From positions 496,001 to 560,000 of the forward strand of contig NZ_JAGGKI010000001.1 in assembly GCF_017873605.1 (NCBI RefSeq): a stretch of 64,000 bases of DNA, written 5' to 3'. How positions within the stretch are numbered: position 1 is the first letter of the stretch; each line of letters begins with the position of its first letter. Source of the DNA: Paenibacillus lactis (GTDB lineage Bacteria > Bacillota > Bacilli > Paenibacillales > Paenibacillaceae). Positions 1 to 8,420 of this stretch are shown here, one piece after another. The position numbers were made by a program, and so were the translations under genes. The notes below the pieces were generated by a model. It did no database searches. It worked only from the letters and a program-made list of their open reading frames with translations, and was not told the DNA's origin.

Positions 1-810
1 GATATACTCCGTCTTCAGCAGGTTCGCCACCCGAACGAACTCTCCATCCCCGGTCGCATCCGCCTTCGCTTGTCCGATATTGTAGGCTGTGGTGATGCCG
101 ACGACATCCAAGATCGCGAACGGACCAAGCGGTGCGCCCGTTGCCACCATCCAGGTTTTGTCGATCGTCTCGACGTCGGCCACTTCCCGGACTAACAGAC
201 GCTGGGCCGCCTCAAGCAGAGGCACCAAGAGGGAATTCAAAATATACCCCGGCTGCTCCTTATGGAGCGGCAGCGCCACCATCCCGATTGCCTTAGCAAA
301 GTCAATGACATCTTGAAACACCTGCATGTCCGTTCTTGAATGCTTCATGACTTCAGCCGTATTGTTCTTCCAGATTTCATTGGCAAAATGCAGCGCCAGG
401 AACCGCTCCGGCCGTCCGGTCGAATCGGCAAACTGGCTTGGCAGCAGCGTCGAGGAGTTTGTGGCAAACACCGTTTTGGCAGGAGCGGCCTGTCCCAGCT
501 TGGCGTAAAATTCGGTTTTGATGGACACCACCTCAGGGACCGCTTCAATGACCAGATCCGCCTCGGCCACGGCCTGTGCTAAATCGCTGTGAAAGGAGAT
601 TCGGTCAAAGGCTTGATCGGTTTCCTCCTGGGTCGCCCCCAAATCCTGCCGGTAATGCGGCTTCAGCTCCGCAATCCGCTCCTTCGCACGTTCGAGCGCC
701 TGATCGTTAATGTCGTATACCGATACCTGAAAGCCTTTGAATGCGGTCTGGTAGGCAATCTGACTTCCCAATACGCCGCTTCCGGCAACCGTAATGTGTT
801 TGAAATTCAT
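1..810 (-). CDS. 3-hydroxyacyl-CoA dehydrogenase family protein, 3' end cut by window edge
   Basis: Reading leftward from an ATG at 810, the frame stays open for 270 codons to base 1, so the C-terminus lies outside the window. The N-terminus carries a Rossmann nucleotide-binding loop (VAGSGVLGSQIA, about residues 8-19), followed by a segment rich in acidic residues, then NSSTLLPSQ and LHFANEIW, the pattern of NAD-dependent 3-hydroxyacyl-CoA (3-hydroxybutyryl-CoA) dehydrogenases. Such enzymes oxidise 3-hydroxyacyl-CoA to 3-ketoacyl-CoA in fatty-acid or butyrate metabolism in the cytoplasm. A good ribosome binding site (AAAGGAG) sits upstream of the ATG. The exact substrate cannot be read from the sequence. 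Confidence 0.85.
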   Translation of the reverse strand, partial: MNFKHITVAGSGVLGSQIAYQTAFKGFQVSVYDINDQALERAKERIAELKPHYRQDLGATQEETDQAFDRISFHSDLAQAVAEADLVIEAVPEVVSIKTEFYAKLGQAAPAKTVFATNSSTLLPSQFADSTGRPERFLALHFANEIWKNNTAEVMKHSRTDMQVFQDVIDFAKAIGMVALPLHKEQPGYILNSLLVPLLEAAQRLLVREVADVETIDKTWMVATGAPLGPFAILDVVGITTAYNIGQAKADATGDGEFVRVANLLKTEYI

Positions 811-917
811 GATGATGTCTCCTTTATCGCTTAGTTAACCCTTTTTCCGTATACAATCCCCCAATTATTACAATACATACCCCCAATCTCTCGGGATGAC
901 CCCAGCCTTCCCTAACT

Positions 918-935
918 TTATGACAGGTGTCATAA
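918..935. promoter_or_regulatory. 18-bp perfect palindrome, candidate DesR-type operator
   Basis: TTATGAC-AGGT-GTCATAA is a perfect inverted repeat in the leader of the DUF418-desK-desR transcription unit. It lies roughly 45-60 bases upstream of a plausible -10 (TACAAT, 980-985) that has no good -35, a layout expected for an activator-dependent promoter. The downstream operon encodes a NarL-family regulator, so autoregulation is a reasonable inference. The assignment to DesR itself is not proven. Confidence 0.45.
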
Positions 936-1026
936 GGATCTCTTTACAGGTGTGAATGTTGCGGCAGACCGGCCGAATCTACAATAAAGCTGTAAGAGAG
1001 AACGATAAGGAGAGAGGGAAAGAACC

Positions 1027-2163
1027 ATGGAACAACGAAAGGAACGCATTCGTCTGCTGGATATTTTGCGGGGATTCGCCATCCTCGGAACACTCGGGAC
1101 GAATATTTGGCTCTTCGCGCATGCGGGAGACCTCAATTATATGACAACCTTTGAATATTCCGGCTGGTGGGGAATTGATGATCTTCTTCGCATGATCGTG
1201 TTATTCCTTGTGAACGGGAAGCTGCTCGGACTATTGACGATCATGTTCGGCGTCGGGCTCGAAATGAAGTATCGGCAGGCCAAACGGAAGGGAAAGCCAT
1301 GGCCGGGCGTTTATCTGTGGGCTGTGCTGTTTTTGTTCCTGGAGGGGCTGCTGCATTTTATACTGGTTATGGAATATGACATCTTAATGAGCTATGGGAT
1401 TACGGCAATCATAGCGGCGTTTATCGTAAAAGGCGGCGACCGGCTCATCGCCCGTTCGATGACGGTCATCGGCAGTGTCTGCGCGGTTGTGCTGCTCGGC
1501 TTAATGGGATTGATGCTGGCGGTTAGCGGGCAGGTATCGATGGGCAGCTTTGACAGTATCGTTGCTCTATATCAAGAAGGTACGTGGATGGAGCAGGTGC
1601 GGTACCGGCTGGATAACTTCCTTCCGCTTCGGATCGAAGCCATATTAACGATTCCATCCAACATATTTCTGTTTCTGCTGGGGGTTCGTTTCATGCGTGC
1701 AGGGGTGTTTTCCCCGGATGAAAAGGGCCAAAGGATACGAAAGAACCTATTTAAACTCGGCTTGTTTATCGGGTTGCCGCTTAACCTGCTCATTTTCATC
1801 CCAGGCGGCGCATTCGATCTGCCGGTGCGCTATTTATTTGCTCCGCTGATGTCCATCCTCTATATAGCAATCATTGCTAGAATGATACAATATACGAAGT
1901 GGGAATGGCTGTGGCGCCTCCTGGAGAACGCCGGGAAAATGTCTCTGAGCTGCTATGTGCTCCAAAACATCATCGCCTCCTTCCTCTTCTACGGCTGGGG
2001 CTTGGGGCTCGCCGGCAAGCTGAATTCTGCAGCCATCATCGCCATCTGGCTGATGATTTGCATCGTCCTGCTGTGCATTTCATCCCTATGGCTTCGGGGC
2101 TTTAAGCTAGGACCTATGGAAACCGTCCGCAAACAAGCGATAGGCCTCTTTGAATCGAGATAG
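1027..2163 (+). CDS. DUF418 (YeiB-like) multi-pass membrane protein
   Basis: The 378-residue protein starts RIRLLDILRGFAILGTLGTN, the typical opening of DUF418/YeiB membrane proteins (acyltransferase-3-like fold). About eight to ten hydrophobic segments span the rest, and the C-terminal third has the DUF418-like stretch LLENAGKMSLSCYVLQNII. Function in this family is not established; a role in envelope or lipid-linked transport is a guess. It is preceded by a purine-rich ribosome binding site (GGAGAGAGGG). Its stop codon lies 20 bases before the start of the downstream sensor kinase, so the three genes 1027-3906 probably form one operon with a membrane-sensing theme. Confidence 0.8.
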   Translation: MEQRKERIRLLDILRGFAILGTLGTNIWLFAHAGDLNYMTTFEYSGWWGIDDLLRMIVLFLVNGKLLGLLTIMFGVGLEMKYRQAKRKGKPWPGVYLWAVLFLFLEGLLHFILVMEYDILMSYGITAIIAAFIVKGGDRLIARSMTVIGSVCAVVLLGLMGLMLAVSGQVSMGSFDSIVALYQEGTWMEQVRYRLDNFLPLRIEAILTIPSNIFLFLLGVRFMRAGVFSPDEKGQRIRKNLFKLGLFIGLPLNLLIFIPGGAFDLPVRYLFAPLMSILYIAIIARMIQYTKWEWLWRLLENAGKMSLSCYVLQNIIASFLFYGWGLGLAGKLNSAAIIAIWLMICIVLLCISSLWLRGFKLGPMETVRKQAIGLFESR

Positions 2164-2182
2164 CCAGAATTGGGGGCTTGAT

Positions 2183-3304
2183 ATGTTTCATAAGTTGTAC
2201 CCGAGAGACCAAATCAAAAATTATCTGCTGATCGACCTCGTACTGACGGTGTTTTTATTCTACCGGGTGTTAAGCTCGGATACGGCACCGGGACTGTGGG
2301 GCAGCCTTCTGCTGCTCCTGCTGTTCCTGGTTTCGTTTTATATTGCATTGTGGCGCCGCAGCGGCTGGCTTCTGGCAGCCGTGTTATCAGGCCAGGGTAC
2401 GCTTACCGTGCTCGGAATCTTTATTGGGCCGGGTATCCTGCTATTCGGCATCCTCTTTGCCGACTTGCTCGGCAAGTCCAGGTCCAAAGGGCAGATTGCT
2501 ATCGGCAGTGCTGCTATTGCCCTCTCGTATCTGCTGGTGTTCGTCATCCGCCAGGAGCCGCTGCTGAAGACGGAGAATGCCATTTACCTGCCGGTTATGA
2601 TCATTCAAACGTTGTACCCGGCCATTATCTATATTCGGGAGAAAGCAAAAAGCCTGCAGGGCGAGCTGGAGGAAGCCAACCAGCAGATCGCCATGTATAT
2701 CCAGCAGGAGGAGCGTCAGCGGATCGCGAGAGATCTTCATGATACGCTCGGACAGACCCTGATGATGATCAAGATGAAGACCGAGCTGGCGACGAGATGG
2801 GTGGATAAGGATCCTGCCCAGGCCAAACGGGAGCTTGGCGAGATTCTGGACAGCTCCAGGACGGCCCTTAAGCAAGTGAGAGAGCTGGTATCGGAGATGA
2901 AATTCATCTCCCTGGCCTGCGAGCTGGAGCATTCCGTCAAGCTGCTGGGTACGGCAGGGATTGAGCTGAGGATCGAGAAGCCGGAGAAGTCCCCGCTGTT
3001 ATCCAGCGTGGAGGAAACGATGCTTGCGCTCTGCGTACGTGAAGCTATGACCAACATCATCAAGCATAGCCGCGCCAAGCGATGCACCATCCGGATCGAG
3101 GCCAAGGACGAAGCCTACGAGATCCACATTGCGGATGACGGCACCGGGATCAAGGAGCCGGACGGCGGAAACGGCATCCCTTCGATGAAGGAGCGGATGA
3201 AGATGCTGGGAGGCTCATTTAGCATTGCCGCTTCCCCAGCCGGGGGAACCACCTTGTCTTTAATGCTCCCGTTACGCCAGCATAAAAAGGAGGACCCCGC
3301 ATGA
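2183..3304 (+). CDS. desK: DesK-like membrane sensor histidine kinase (HisKA_3 family)
   Basis: The N-terminal part (residues 10-150) has about five hydrophobic segments. It is followed by a coiled helix with EERQRIARDLHDTLGQT, in which the phospho-accepting histidine falls at about residue 186, close to H188 of Bacillus subtilis DesK as I recall it. A HATPase_c domain follows (DDGTGI, GNGIPSMKERM). The start is taken at 2183 because GGGGG lies seven bases upstream; an in-frame ATG at 2150 inside the previous gene is less likely. DesK senses membrane order and controls a fatty-acid desaturase in B. subtilis. No desaturase is adjacent here; the co-transcribed gene is a DUF418 protein. Confidence 0.82.
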   Translation: MFHKLYPRDQIKNYLLIDLVLTVFLFYRVLSSDTAPGLWGSLLLLLLFLVSFYIALWRRSGWLLAAVLSGQGTLTVLGIFIGPGILLFGILFADLLGKSRSKGQIAIGSAAIALSYLLVFVIRQEPLLKTENAIYLPVMIIQTLYPAIIYIREKAKSLQGELEEANQQIAMYIQQEERQRIARDLHDTLGQTLMMIKMKTELATRWVDKDPAQAKRELGEILDSSRTALKQVRELVSEMKFISLACELEHSVKLLGTAGIELRIEKPEKSPLLSSVEETMLALCVREAMTNIIKHSRAKRCTIRIEAKDEAYEIHIADDGTGIKEPDGGNGIPSMKERMKMLGGSFSIAASPAGGTTLSLMLPLRQHKKEDPA

Positions 3305-3906
3305 TCCGAATCGTGATTGCAGAAGACCAGAAAATGCTTCGCGGCGCATTCGCCTCATTGCTCCAGTTCGAGGACGACATCGAGGTGGTGGCGGAGGTGC
3401 CGGACGGAGAACAGGCATGGGAAGCCATCTCGCTCCATCAGCCGGATGTGTGCGTGCTCGACATCGAGATGCCTCATATTAGCGGGCTCGAGCTAGCCGA
3501 GAGGATACGCCATGCCGGCTTGCCTTGCAAAATCATGATCGTCACGACCTTCGCGCGCCCCGGTTATTTGCAAAGAGCAATGGATGCGCGGGTCGAGGGA
3601 TATTTGCTAAAGGACGAGCCGATCGATTACTTGATCGAGGCCATCCGCCGGGTCATGAAGGGCGAGCGGGTCGTCAGCACCGACCTGGCGGCAGCGCTCT
3701 TCATGAAGGAGGAGAACCCGCTCAGCGAGCGGGAGATCGAAATGCTTCGCCTGACCAAGGAAGGGATGACGACCGAGGACATCAGCAAGGCTCTGTTCCT
3801 GACGCGAGGAACGGTTCGCAATTACCTCTCTTCGGCCATTCAGAAGCTGGACGCCGAGTCCCGGCAGCAGGCGGTCGCGATCGCGGAGGATAAGGGCTGG
3901 CTGTAG
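3301..3906 (+). CDS. desR: DesR-like NarL-family response regulator
   Basis: The ATGA overlap with the kinase stop shows translational coupling. The receiver domain carries acidic E8/D9, phospho-acceptor D54 (CVLDIEMP) and the TTFARPGYLQRA stretch that I recall as very similar in B. subtilis DesR. A LuxR-type helix-turn-helix occupies about residues 140-195 (PLSEREIEMLRL, GTVRNYLSSAIQKL). Length (201 aa) matches DesR (about 199 aa). It is expected to bind DNA when phosphorylated by the adjacent kinase; the palindrome at 918-935 is a candidate target. The regulon may differ from B. subtilis because no des gene is present in the window. Confidence 0.85.
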   Translation: MIRIVIAEDQKMLRGAFASLLQFEDDIEVVAEVPDGEQAWEAISLHQPDVCVLDIEMPHISGLELAERIRHAGLPCKIMIVTTFARPGYLQRAMDARVEGYLLKDEPIDYLIEAIRRVMKGERVVSTDLAAALFMKEENPLSEREIEMLRLTKEGMTTEDISKALFLTRGTVRNYLSSAIQKLDAESRQQAVAIAEDKGWL

Positions 3907-3997
3907 GCGTTAAGCCGTAAAAGCGTGATATGGTGACTTTAGCAGTATTGTGGCCTGAAGTATTTAGTTTCTCCGATATATATCTCATGTAGACACG

Positions 3998-4030
3998 AAA
4001 AAAACAGCCTGCCGCTTGCCGGCAGGCTGT
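3998..4030 (-). terminator. Rho-independent terminator of the sortase operon
   Basis: Perfect 11-bp stem (ACAGCCTGCCG / CGGCAGGCTGT, loop 4015-4019). On the minus strand it is followed by seven T residues. It lies about 70 bases downstream of the sortase stop codon and could also stop read-through from desR. Confidence 0.85.
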
Positions 4031-4097
4031 TCCATCAAATCGTTATAAGAATCTGACCTATCATAAATCAATGAGATCCATATTACCGCGGGAAATC

Positions 4098-4739
4098 TTA
4101 TGAGATGATCTTCCCCTTAATAATGAGCCGATGCGTCGGATTGACCATCGGGTGGCAGGTCACGAGCGTAACCTCCTTATTCTTCCCGTCGCTTTCCAGC
4201 ACCCAGACTTCCTCCGGCTTAACGATCAGCTTTTCGGTTACCTCATATTTAAATACTCGGGTACCCGTATCCACTTCGATGGCATCGCCCACGGCCAGCT
4301 CATCCAATCGGTTAAAGTTCCTTCCATAGGTTCGGTTGCGATGGCCGGCAACGGCAAAATTACCGATCTCCCCGGGTCTTCCCGTATGCTCGATGCTGGC
4401 CAATGTCGTCCTCAGATTCTCCTTCGTCGCCCCATGCAATACAGGCAGCTTGAGATCGATCTTGGGGATGGCAAGCATCACTTCGAGCTCCCCTTCAGAT
4501 TTGATGGAGGCATGATCGGATGTACCCGCTCCACCGGCTGCTTCATTGGATTCCTGGTTCCCTGACGCCTGACGATCATCCACAACGCTGATCTGTTGAA
4601 GACTATCCTGCCATTCGCGGGCCAGCTGCTCCTGTTCCGCCTGCTGAACCCTTTCCGTCAGCTTCGGATAGAATATTAGGATTATTCCTGCAATGATGAA
4701 TAGAACAGGCAATGCCCGTTTGATCATGGTCTCACTCAC
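4098..4739 (-). CDS. Class D sortase
   Basis: A 213-residue protein with one N-terminal membrane anchor (about residues 8-25), a low-complexity stalk and a sortase beta-barrel. The catalytic triad can be read directly: His in AVAGHRNRTYG, Cys in TLVTCHP and Arg in THRLIIKG. The fold and motif spacing fit class D sortases, which in sporulating Firmicutes join surface proteins to peptidoglycan at LPNTA-like motifs. Its ATG overlaps the stop codon of the upstream response regulator (ATGA), so the two are co-translated. No protein encoded in this window shows an obvious C-terminal LPxTx sorting signal, so its substrate is elsewhere or atypical. Confidence 0.88.
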   Translation of the reverse strand: MSETMIKRALPVLFIIAGIILIFYPKLTERVQQAEQEQLAREWQDSLQQISVVDDRQASGNQESNEAAGGAGTSDHASIKSEGELEVMLAIPKIDLKLPVLHGATKENLRTTLASIEHTGRPGEIGNFAVAGHRNRTYGRNFNRLDELAVGDAIEVDTGTRVFKYEVTEKLIVKPEEVWVLESDGKNKEVTLVTCHPMVNPTHRLIIKGKIIS

Positions 4740-5902
4740 GCCCCTTGCTCATCAGCGACCTCAATGGTCTGCTCCCACTCTTTGTACCATTGAACGATGT
4801 TGTCCGAAAGGGGGACCTCATATTCCCCGAGCAGCACTTCCTTCATTCGCTGAAACATCTTTTTGACTTCAGAGTGATGATGCAGCGAAGCATAGATATA
4901 CATCAATCCGACATAGCCGTCCTCCAAATACGGCAGCCGCTCGATCACCTGCTGGTGGATTCTTACGGCTTCCGCATACTGGCCGATCTCGACATGGCAT
5001 GCTGCGACGGATTGGACATGCTCGAGCCATAGCAGCCGAAGCCGTTCCTGCTCCGGCTCCGCCCACACATACCGGTGGTCCGCCAGGAAATCCCCTTCGT
5101 ACACATCCATGATCGACTGGTGGGTGGAAAGCGTGTCCGGCATTACCTCCGGCGCTTTACTCAACCTGTCTTCCCATTTCTCCACGTCCAGCTTACCCGC
5201 AAGCTCCAGCCGATAGCTCTCGTCATGATAATGAATTCGGGCATCCAGCCCGCACATTCTGATCATTTTCCGAATCTGATAAATGGCCGTATGGAGCTGC
5301 GTCACGGCTTTGTGCGGGTCGTGGACAGGCCACAGCAGATCCATGAGCGTCTGCTTGCTCACCGTCTTCCCCCGGTAGTAAATAAGGTAGGCGAACAGCT
5401 CCGGGGCCTTTAACGTTTTCCATGGAAAATGCTTAGGCTCCCCGTTCTCCCTATAGTGCAGGGATTGCAAGCAGCAGAGGGTTATTGGCTCTTGTTCATC
5501 TTCGGTACGGCTGACAACTGCTGCCGGCTTTGTTAGCGAACCTTTCACGATTCGGTCGATCGTAACGGAAAGCCTTGAAGGAAGCACCGGCTTCAGCAGA
5601 TAATCCAGCGCGTTAACCTCAAATGCCTTGATCGCATAATCATCATAGGCGGTCACAAACACGATCTGAAGCTGAGGCCGAACCTCCCATAAACGCTCCG
5701 CCAATTCAAAGCCGGTCATCTCCGGCATCTCGATATCCAGAAATACGACATCAGGCTCCTCTGATTGGGCTGCATCTAATGCTTCGTATGGATTTTGATA
5801 TTCGCCAACCCACTGGAAATCGGCGGCAGCTTCTTCTTGTAACAGCAGTCTCTTTAAATACTGTGTAGCCAGTATTTCATCATCGACGAACATGACCTTC
5901 AA
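4736..5902 (-). CDS. Response regulator with receiver, OmpR-like DNA-binding and BTAD domains
   Basis: A receiver domain opens the protein (KVMFVDDE, then phospho-acceptor Asp in VVFLDIEMPEMTG and Lys in LLKPV). A winged-helix DNA-binding region follows (ELFAYLIYYRGKTVSKQ), then a helical bacterial transcriptional-activation (BTAD/SARP-like) domain with TPR-like helices. The receiver-BTAD combination occurs in Firmicute regulators whose signal is often unknown. I chose a TTG start at 5902 because AAGGGGGAGAAGAGGACC precedes it and the receiver begins at once. An ATG at 6058 in the same frame would add 52 residues with no domain and a poor ribosome binding site. The ATGA overlap with the sortase suggests the regulator and sortase act in the same response. 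Confidence 0.8.
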   Translation of the reverse strand: MKVMFVDDEILATQYLKRLLLQEEAAADFQWVGEYQNPYEALDAAQSEEPDVVFLDIEMPEMTGFELAERLWEVRPQLQIVFVTAYDDYAIKAFEVNALDYLLKPVLPSRLSVTIDRIVKGSLTKPAAVVSRTEDEQEPITLCCLQSLHYRENGEPKHFPWKTLKAPELFAYLIYYRGKTVSKQTLMDLLWPVHDPHKAVTQLHTAIYQIRKMIRMCGLDARIHYHDESYRLELAGKLDVEKWEDRLSKAPEVMPDTLSTHQSIMDVYEGDFLADHRYVWAEPEQERLRLLWLEHVQSVAACHVEIGQYAEAVRIHQQVIERLPYLEDGYVGLMYIYASLHHHSEVKKMFQRMKEVLLGEYEVPLSDNIVQWYKEWEQTIEVADEQGA

Positions 5903-6235
5903 GGTCCTCTTCTCCCCCTTCTGCAGGCTCGCCATCCCCCTTGAACCGGGTTCCTTATAGATGAAGTGATGTTCCTGGTTTTTTGCAGTCATGAATGACT
6001 TCTCGTGGTCCATCTCACGCAAAACCAGCGAACAGCTCCCCCAATCGTCCAACACCATTTCTTCTATATATTGGCATGTTGCGTTGAATATTTTCTGAAT
6101 GCTTATTCTAAGTCTTTATACTCATCTTATCACAATAGAATGTTACTTTTGATATTCGATTACAATTTTTACTTGTCGCAGTTGGAATTATTTGTGGTGA
6201 GGCTCCCGGCGTAATGCCGACTAATGGAGCATTGT

Positions 6236-6286
6236 AAAAAAGCTGCTCAGGAGTAAGAGCTCACGCTCCTCTCTGAACAGCTTTTT
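6236..6286 (-). terminator. Terminator downstream of the SMI1/KNR4 gene
   Basis: Imperfect hairpin with outer arms AAAAAGCTG and CAGCTTTTT plus an inner GGAG/CTCC pairing. On the minus strand it ends in six T residues. It lies about 125 bases beyond the SMI1/KNR4 stop and upstream of the response-regulator promoter. Confidence 0.65.
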
Positions 6287-6411
6287 ATCGTATGGTTGTT
6301 TTCTTTTCCTGTAACCGGTGTGCCGCAACTGAATTCCAGCAGCATGGCTCTTCTACTGGCTTGGTTTCGGGCGAAGCTTCTTTATCAACGGTGGATGTTC
6401 AAAAAAGGCGT

Positions 6412-7329
6412 TTACGCTTGCACCAATCCCTGAACATAAGCTTGGAAGTTCGGCGCAAGCCGGGTAATCTTGTCCGGATGTCTCTGGTCAACATGAACGA
6501 CCTCGGGCTCTCCGTCATTGCCGGCTGCCCGGTAGTCCAGCATGACCGCTTCCGATTCGGAAGGACACACGCATAGAACGACACCGATCTCCGGGTAGCC
6601 TCGATTCTCGATCATATACCGGCTGCCGGCTTCTCCGCAGAGCGAATGCTTCTTCTCTCGGCCGATGCCCAGCATGCCCGTAATCTCGATGCGGCCATCG
6701 GCTGCATCCCCCGATTGTACAGGGAAAAACCTTCTGCGGGGAATCCCGCCATTATGTACTTTCATCATCTGAATATAGGCTGTCGGCAGTTTAAAAACCA
6801 GCTCTTCCTGGATGGATTCAACCAAATCGTCCGTCGGCGGCGCCATGGTATACGAATCGGCAGCTTCCGCGCCATCATCCCAAAAATCCGTAACATCCAT
6901 GTCGGCAGAGATAAACGCCTGCTCTGTTGGAGCTTCAACTGCTGACACAGCGGCATTAGCGGCATTATGCTCCTGCTCCTCCGTTTTACTCCGGATCCAC
7001 TCTAGGAACTCCAGCGTATCCTCATCCCCCGGCTCCAGCCCGTCTGCGGCTTCGAAAGCCTCGCGCGCATTGTCATATTGCTCCAGGTAATAATAGGCCA
7101 GTCCGATGCGGTAATGCCAGAGCGGGTCCTCTTGCCCTTCTTCCGCAATCGACAAGAACTGCTCAACCGCCTCCTCGTAGCGCTCCAGATTATTCAGCGC
7201 TCTGCCCAAATGGCTTGTCAGGACGTAATCCCGTTCTTCTTCCGGAATCTCCGTGATCGCATCTACGATCGCTTCGAATTCATCCTCTTCATGCCATTCC
7301 TCGAGCTGTTCCAAGAGTTCTTCCCTCAT
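6412..7329 (-). CDS. TPR plus SMI1/KNR4-domain protein
   Basis: The first 110 residues form TPR-like helices (repeating motifs such as LGRALNNLERYEEAVEQFL and WHYRIGLAYYYLEQYDNARE). After an acidic Ala-rich linker, residues 160-300 match the SMI1/KNR4 fold (FKLPTAYIQMMKVHNGG, PEIGVVLCVCPSESEAVMLDY). SMI1/KNR4 proteins are common as immunity proteins of polymorphic toxins but also occur as stand-alone regulators; no toxin gene is adjacent, so immunity is only a possibility. A GAGGGGG ribosome binding site precedes the ATG. It appears monocistronic, with a terminator at 6236-6286. Confidence 0.8.
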   Translation of the reverse strand: MREELLEQLEEWHEEDEFEAIVDAITEIPEEERDYVLTSHLGRALNNLERYEEAVEQFLSIAEEGQEDPLWHYRIGLAYYYLEQYDNAREAFEAADGLEPGDEDTLEFLEWIRSKTEEQEHNAANAAVSAVEAPTEQAFISADMDVTDFWDDGAEAADSYTMAPPTDDLVESIQEELVFKLPTAYIQMMKVHNGGIPRRRFFPVQSGDAADGRIEITGMLGIGREKKHSLCGEAGSRYMIENRGYPEIGVVLCVCPSESEAVMLDYRAAGNDGEPEVVHVDQRHPDKITRLAPNFQAYVQGLVQA

Positions 7330-7509
7330 TGGCCTTGCCCCCTCTCATACTTTAGTAGAATTATACCATTTCCGGCACGGCAGACTCCACATCATGTATC
7401 GTTATCGTTAGTAAGGCTGGACCTGCAAAGGTGCTGTACGAATGCTTCCCGTTGGAGTAGTGCGCAGGGTGGGGTGGGTCAATAACTGCGGGTTAGGCGC
7501 CAATACCGC

Positions 7510-7542
7510 AAAAGGCCGCAATCCCTGTGAGGATTCGCGGCC
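7510..7542 (-). terminator. Hairpin terminator after the DinB gene
   Basis: Arms GGCCGCAATCC and GGATTCGCGGCC pair with one bulge and are followed on the minus strand by four T residues. The region 7330-7646 between genes holds only this hairpin and the inverted repeat at 7563-7607. Confidence 0.5.
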
Positions 7543-7562
7543 AGAAAACGGTGAACATCGGA

Positions 7563-7607
7563 CAAACCAATCATCCATGCTGATAAGCTTGACGTGTGAT
7601 TGGTTTG
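7563..7607. repeat. 11-bp inverted repeat with long loop
   Basis: CAAACCAATCA and TGATTGGTTTG are exact inverted copies separated by 23 bases, between the DinB stop and the terminator at 7510. It may be part of a two-hairpin termination region or an mRNA-stabilising structure. Confidence 0.5.
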
Positions 7608-7646
7608 AAATTTAGCGCCTGAGCTTTCGGTCATGTCATGATTTTT

Positions 7647-8150
7647 TTACTGCGGCGGCTGTTCCACCCCGAAATGGATCCAGTCTTCTTTAGGAGGCCC
7701 GTATACGCCAAAAGGCTTTAATCCCGCTTGACGCATTAGAATCGTAACCTGTCCCCGGTGGTGGACAATGTGTTTGATGAGTCCCATTAAGATGGACGCA
7801 TTCGATTCATCTCTTCCGAAGGCATTCTGCACCGCTTGCAGCGAGGCATCCGTCCACTGCTCCTCAATGGCGCGAGCCGCCCGGTCGCTGATCTCCGCAA
7901 AGGTATCGGCAATTTCCTTCGCGGAAGCAGGGACTTCCTCCGCATTCGGGATCTGTTCGATGGTAATTCCGAACTCTGACAAATATTCCGGGATATTCGT
8001 GGTGAAGTGCCAGGCGATTCTCCCCAACGTTCGTCCTTCCCCGTACACCTTCTGCTGCAGCGAGGCATCCGTCAAACCGTTCAATACCTGCTGAGTTAAT
8101 GCAGCCTCCCTCTTCCACTCCGCAACAAAATCCGAAATTGTTACATACAT
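7647..8150 (-). CDS. DinB/YfiT-superfamily putative metal-dependent hydrolase
   Basis: The 167-residue all-helical protein has the DinB superfamily signature: a first-half histidine in RIAWHFTTNIPEY and the C-terminal IKHIVHHRGQVTILMRQAG, which together form the expected metal triad. DinB-fold proteins use bound metal for thiol-dependent transfer or hydrolysis; the substrate of this one is unknown. AAGGAGG precedes the start. It is an isolated gene with hairpins downstream. A second, more distant DinB protein lies at 16597-17127. Confidence 0.87.
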   Translation of the reverse strand: MYVTISDFVAEWKREAALTQQVLNGLTDASLQQKVYGEGRTLGRIAWHFTTNIPEYLSEFGITIEQIPNAEEVPASAKEIADTFAEISDRAARAIEEQWTDASLQAVQNAFGRDESNASILMGLIKHIVHHRGQVTILMRQAGLKPFGVYGPPKEDWIHFGVEQPPQ

Positions 8151-8375
8151 AAGCGCAGTCCTCCTTATTTTTTAACAATCATATGTTATTTGGCTCGCCC
8201 ATCCGCTCTGTTCCAGGGTCCTCCCCTAGCTGAAGTTCCGGTTCTCATTTACATGGTTATTGGACCGGCTGCCTTATCTTTATCCTAACCGTTAATAGTG
8301 ACAAGGTTTGTCATTATTATGTGGCGAATTTAGCGATGATCTTAATTCATACTGATTTCAATATGTGTTCGTGAA

Positions 8376-8404
8376 GAAAAAAGAGCACCGTCAATAGGTG
8401 CCCT
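8376..8404 (-). terminator. Rho-independent terminator of the TerD-like gene
   Basis: Stem AGGGCACC / GGTGCTCT with a seven-base loop, followed on the minus strand by six T residues, 17 bases beyond the stop codon at 8421. Confidence 0.85.
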
Positions 8405-8420
8405 CATCAAGCATATGCGA

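Noticed and set aside
7510..7607. CRISPR-like repeats
   Set aside because: The two hairpins are not repeats of each other, and there are no regularly spaced direct repeats here or elsewhere in the window.
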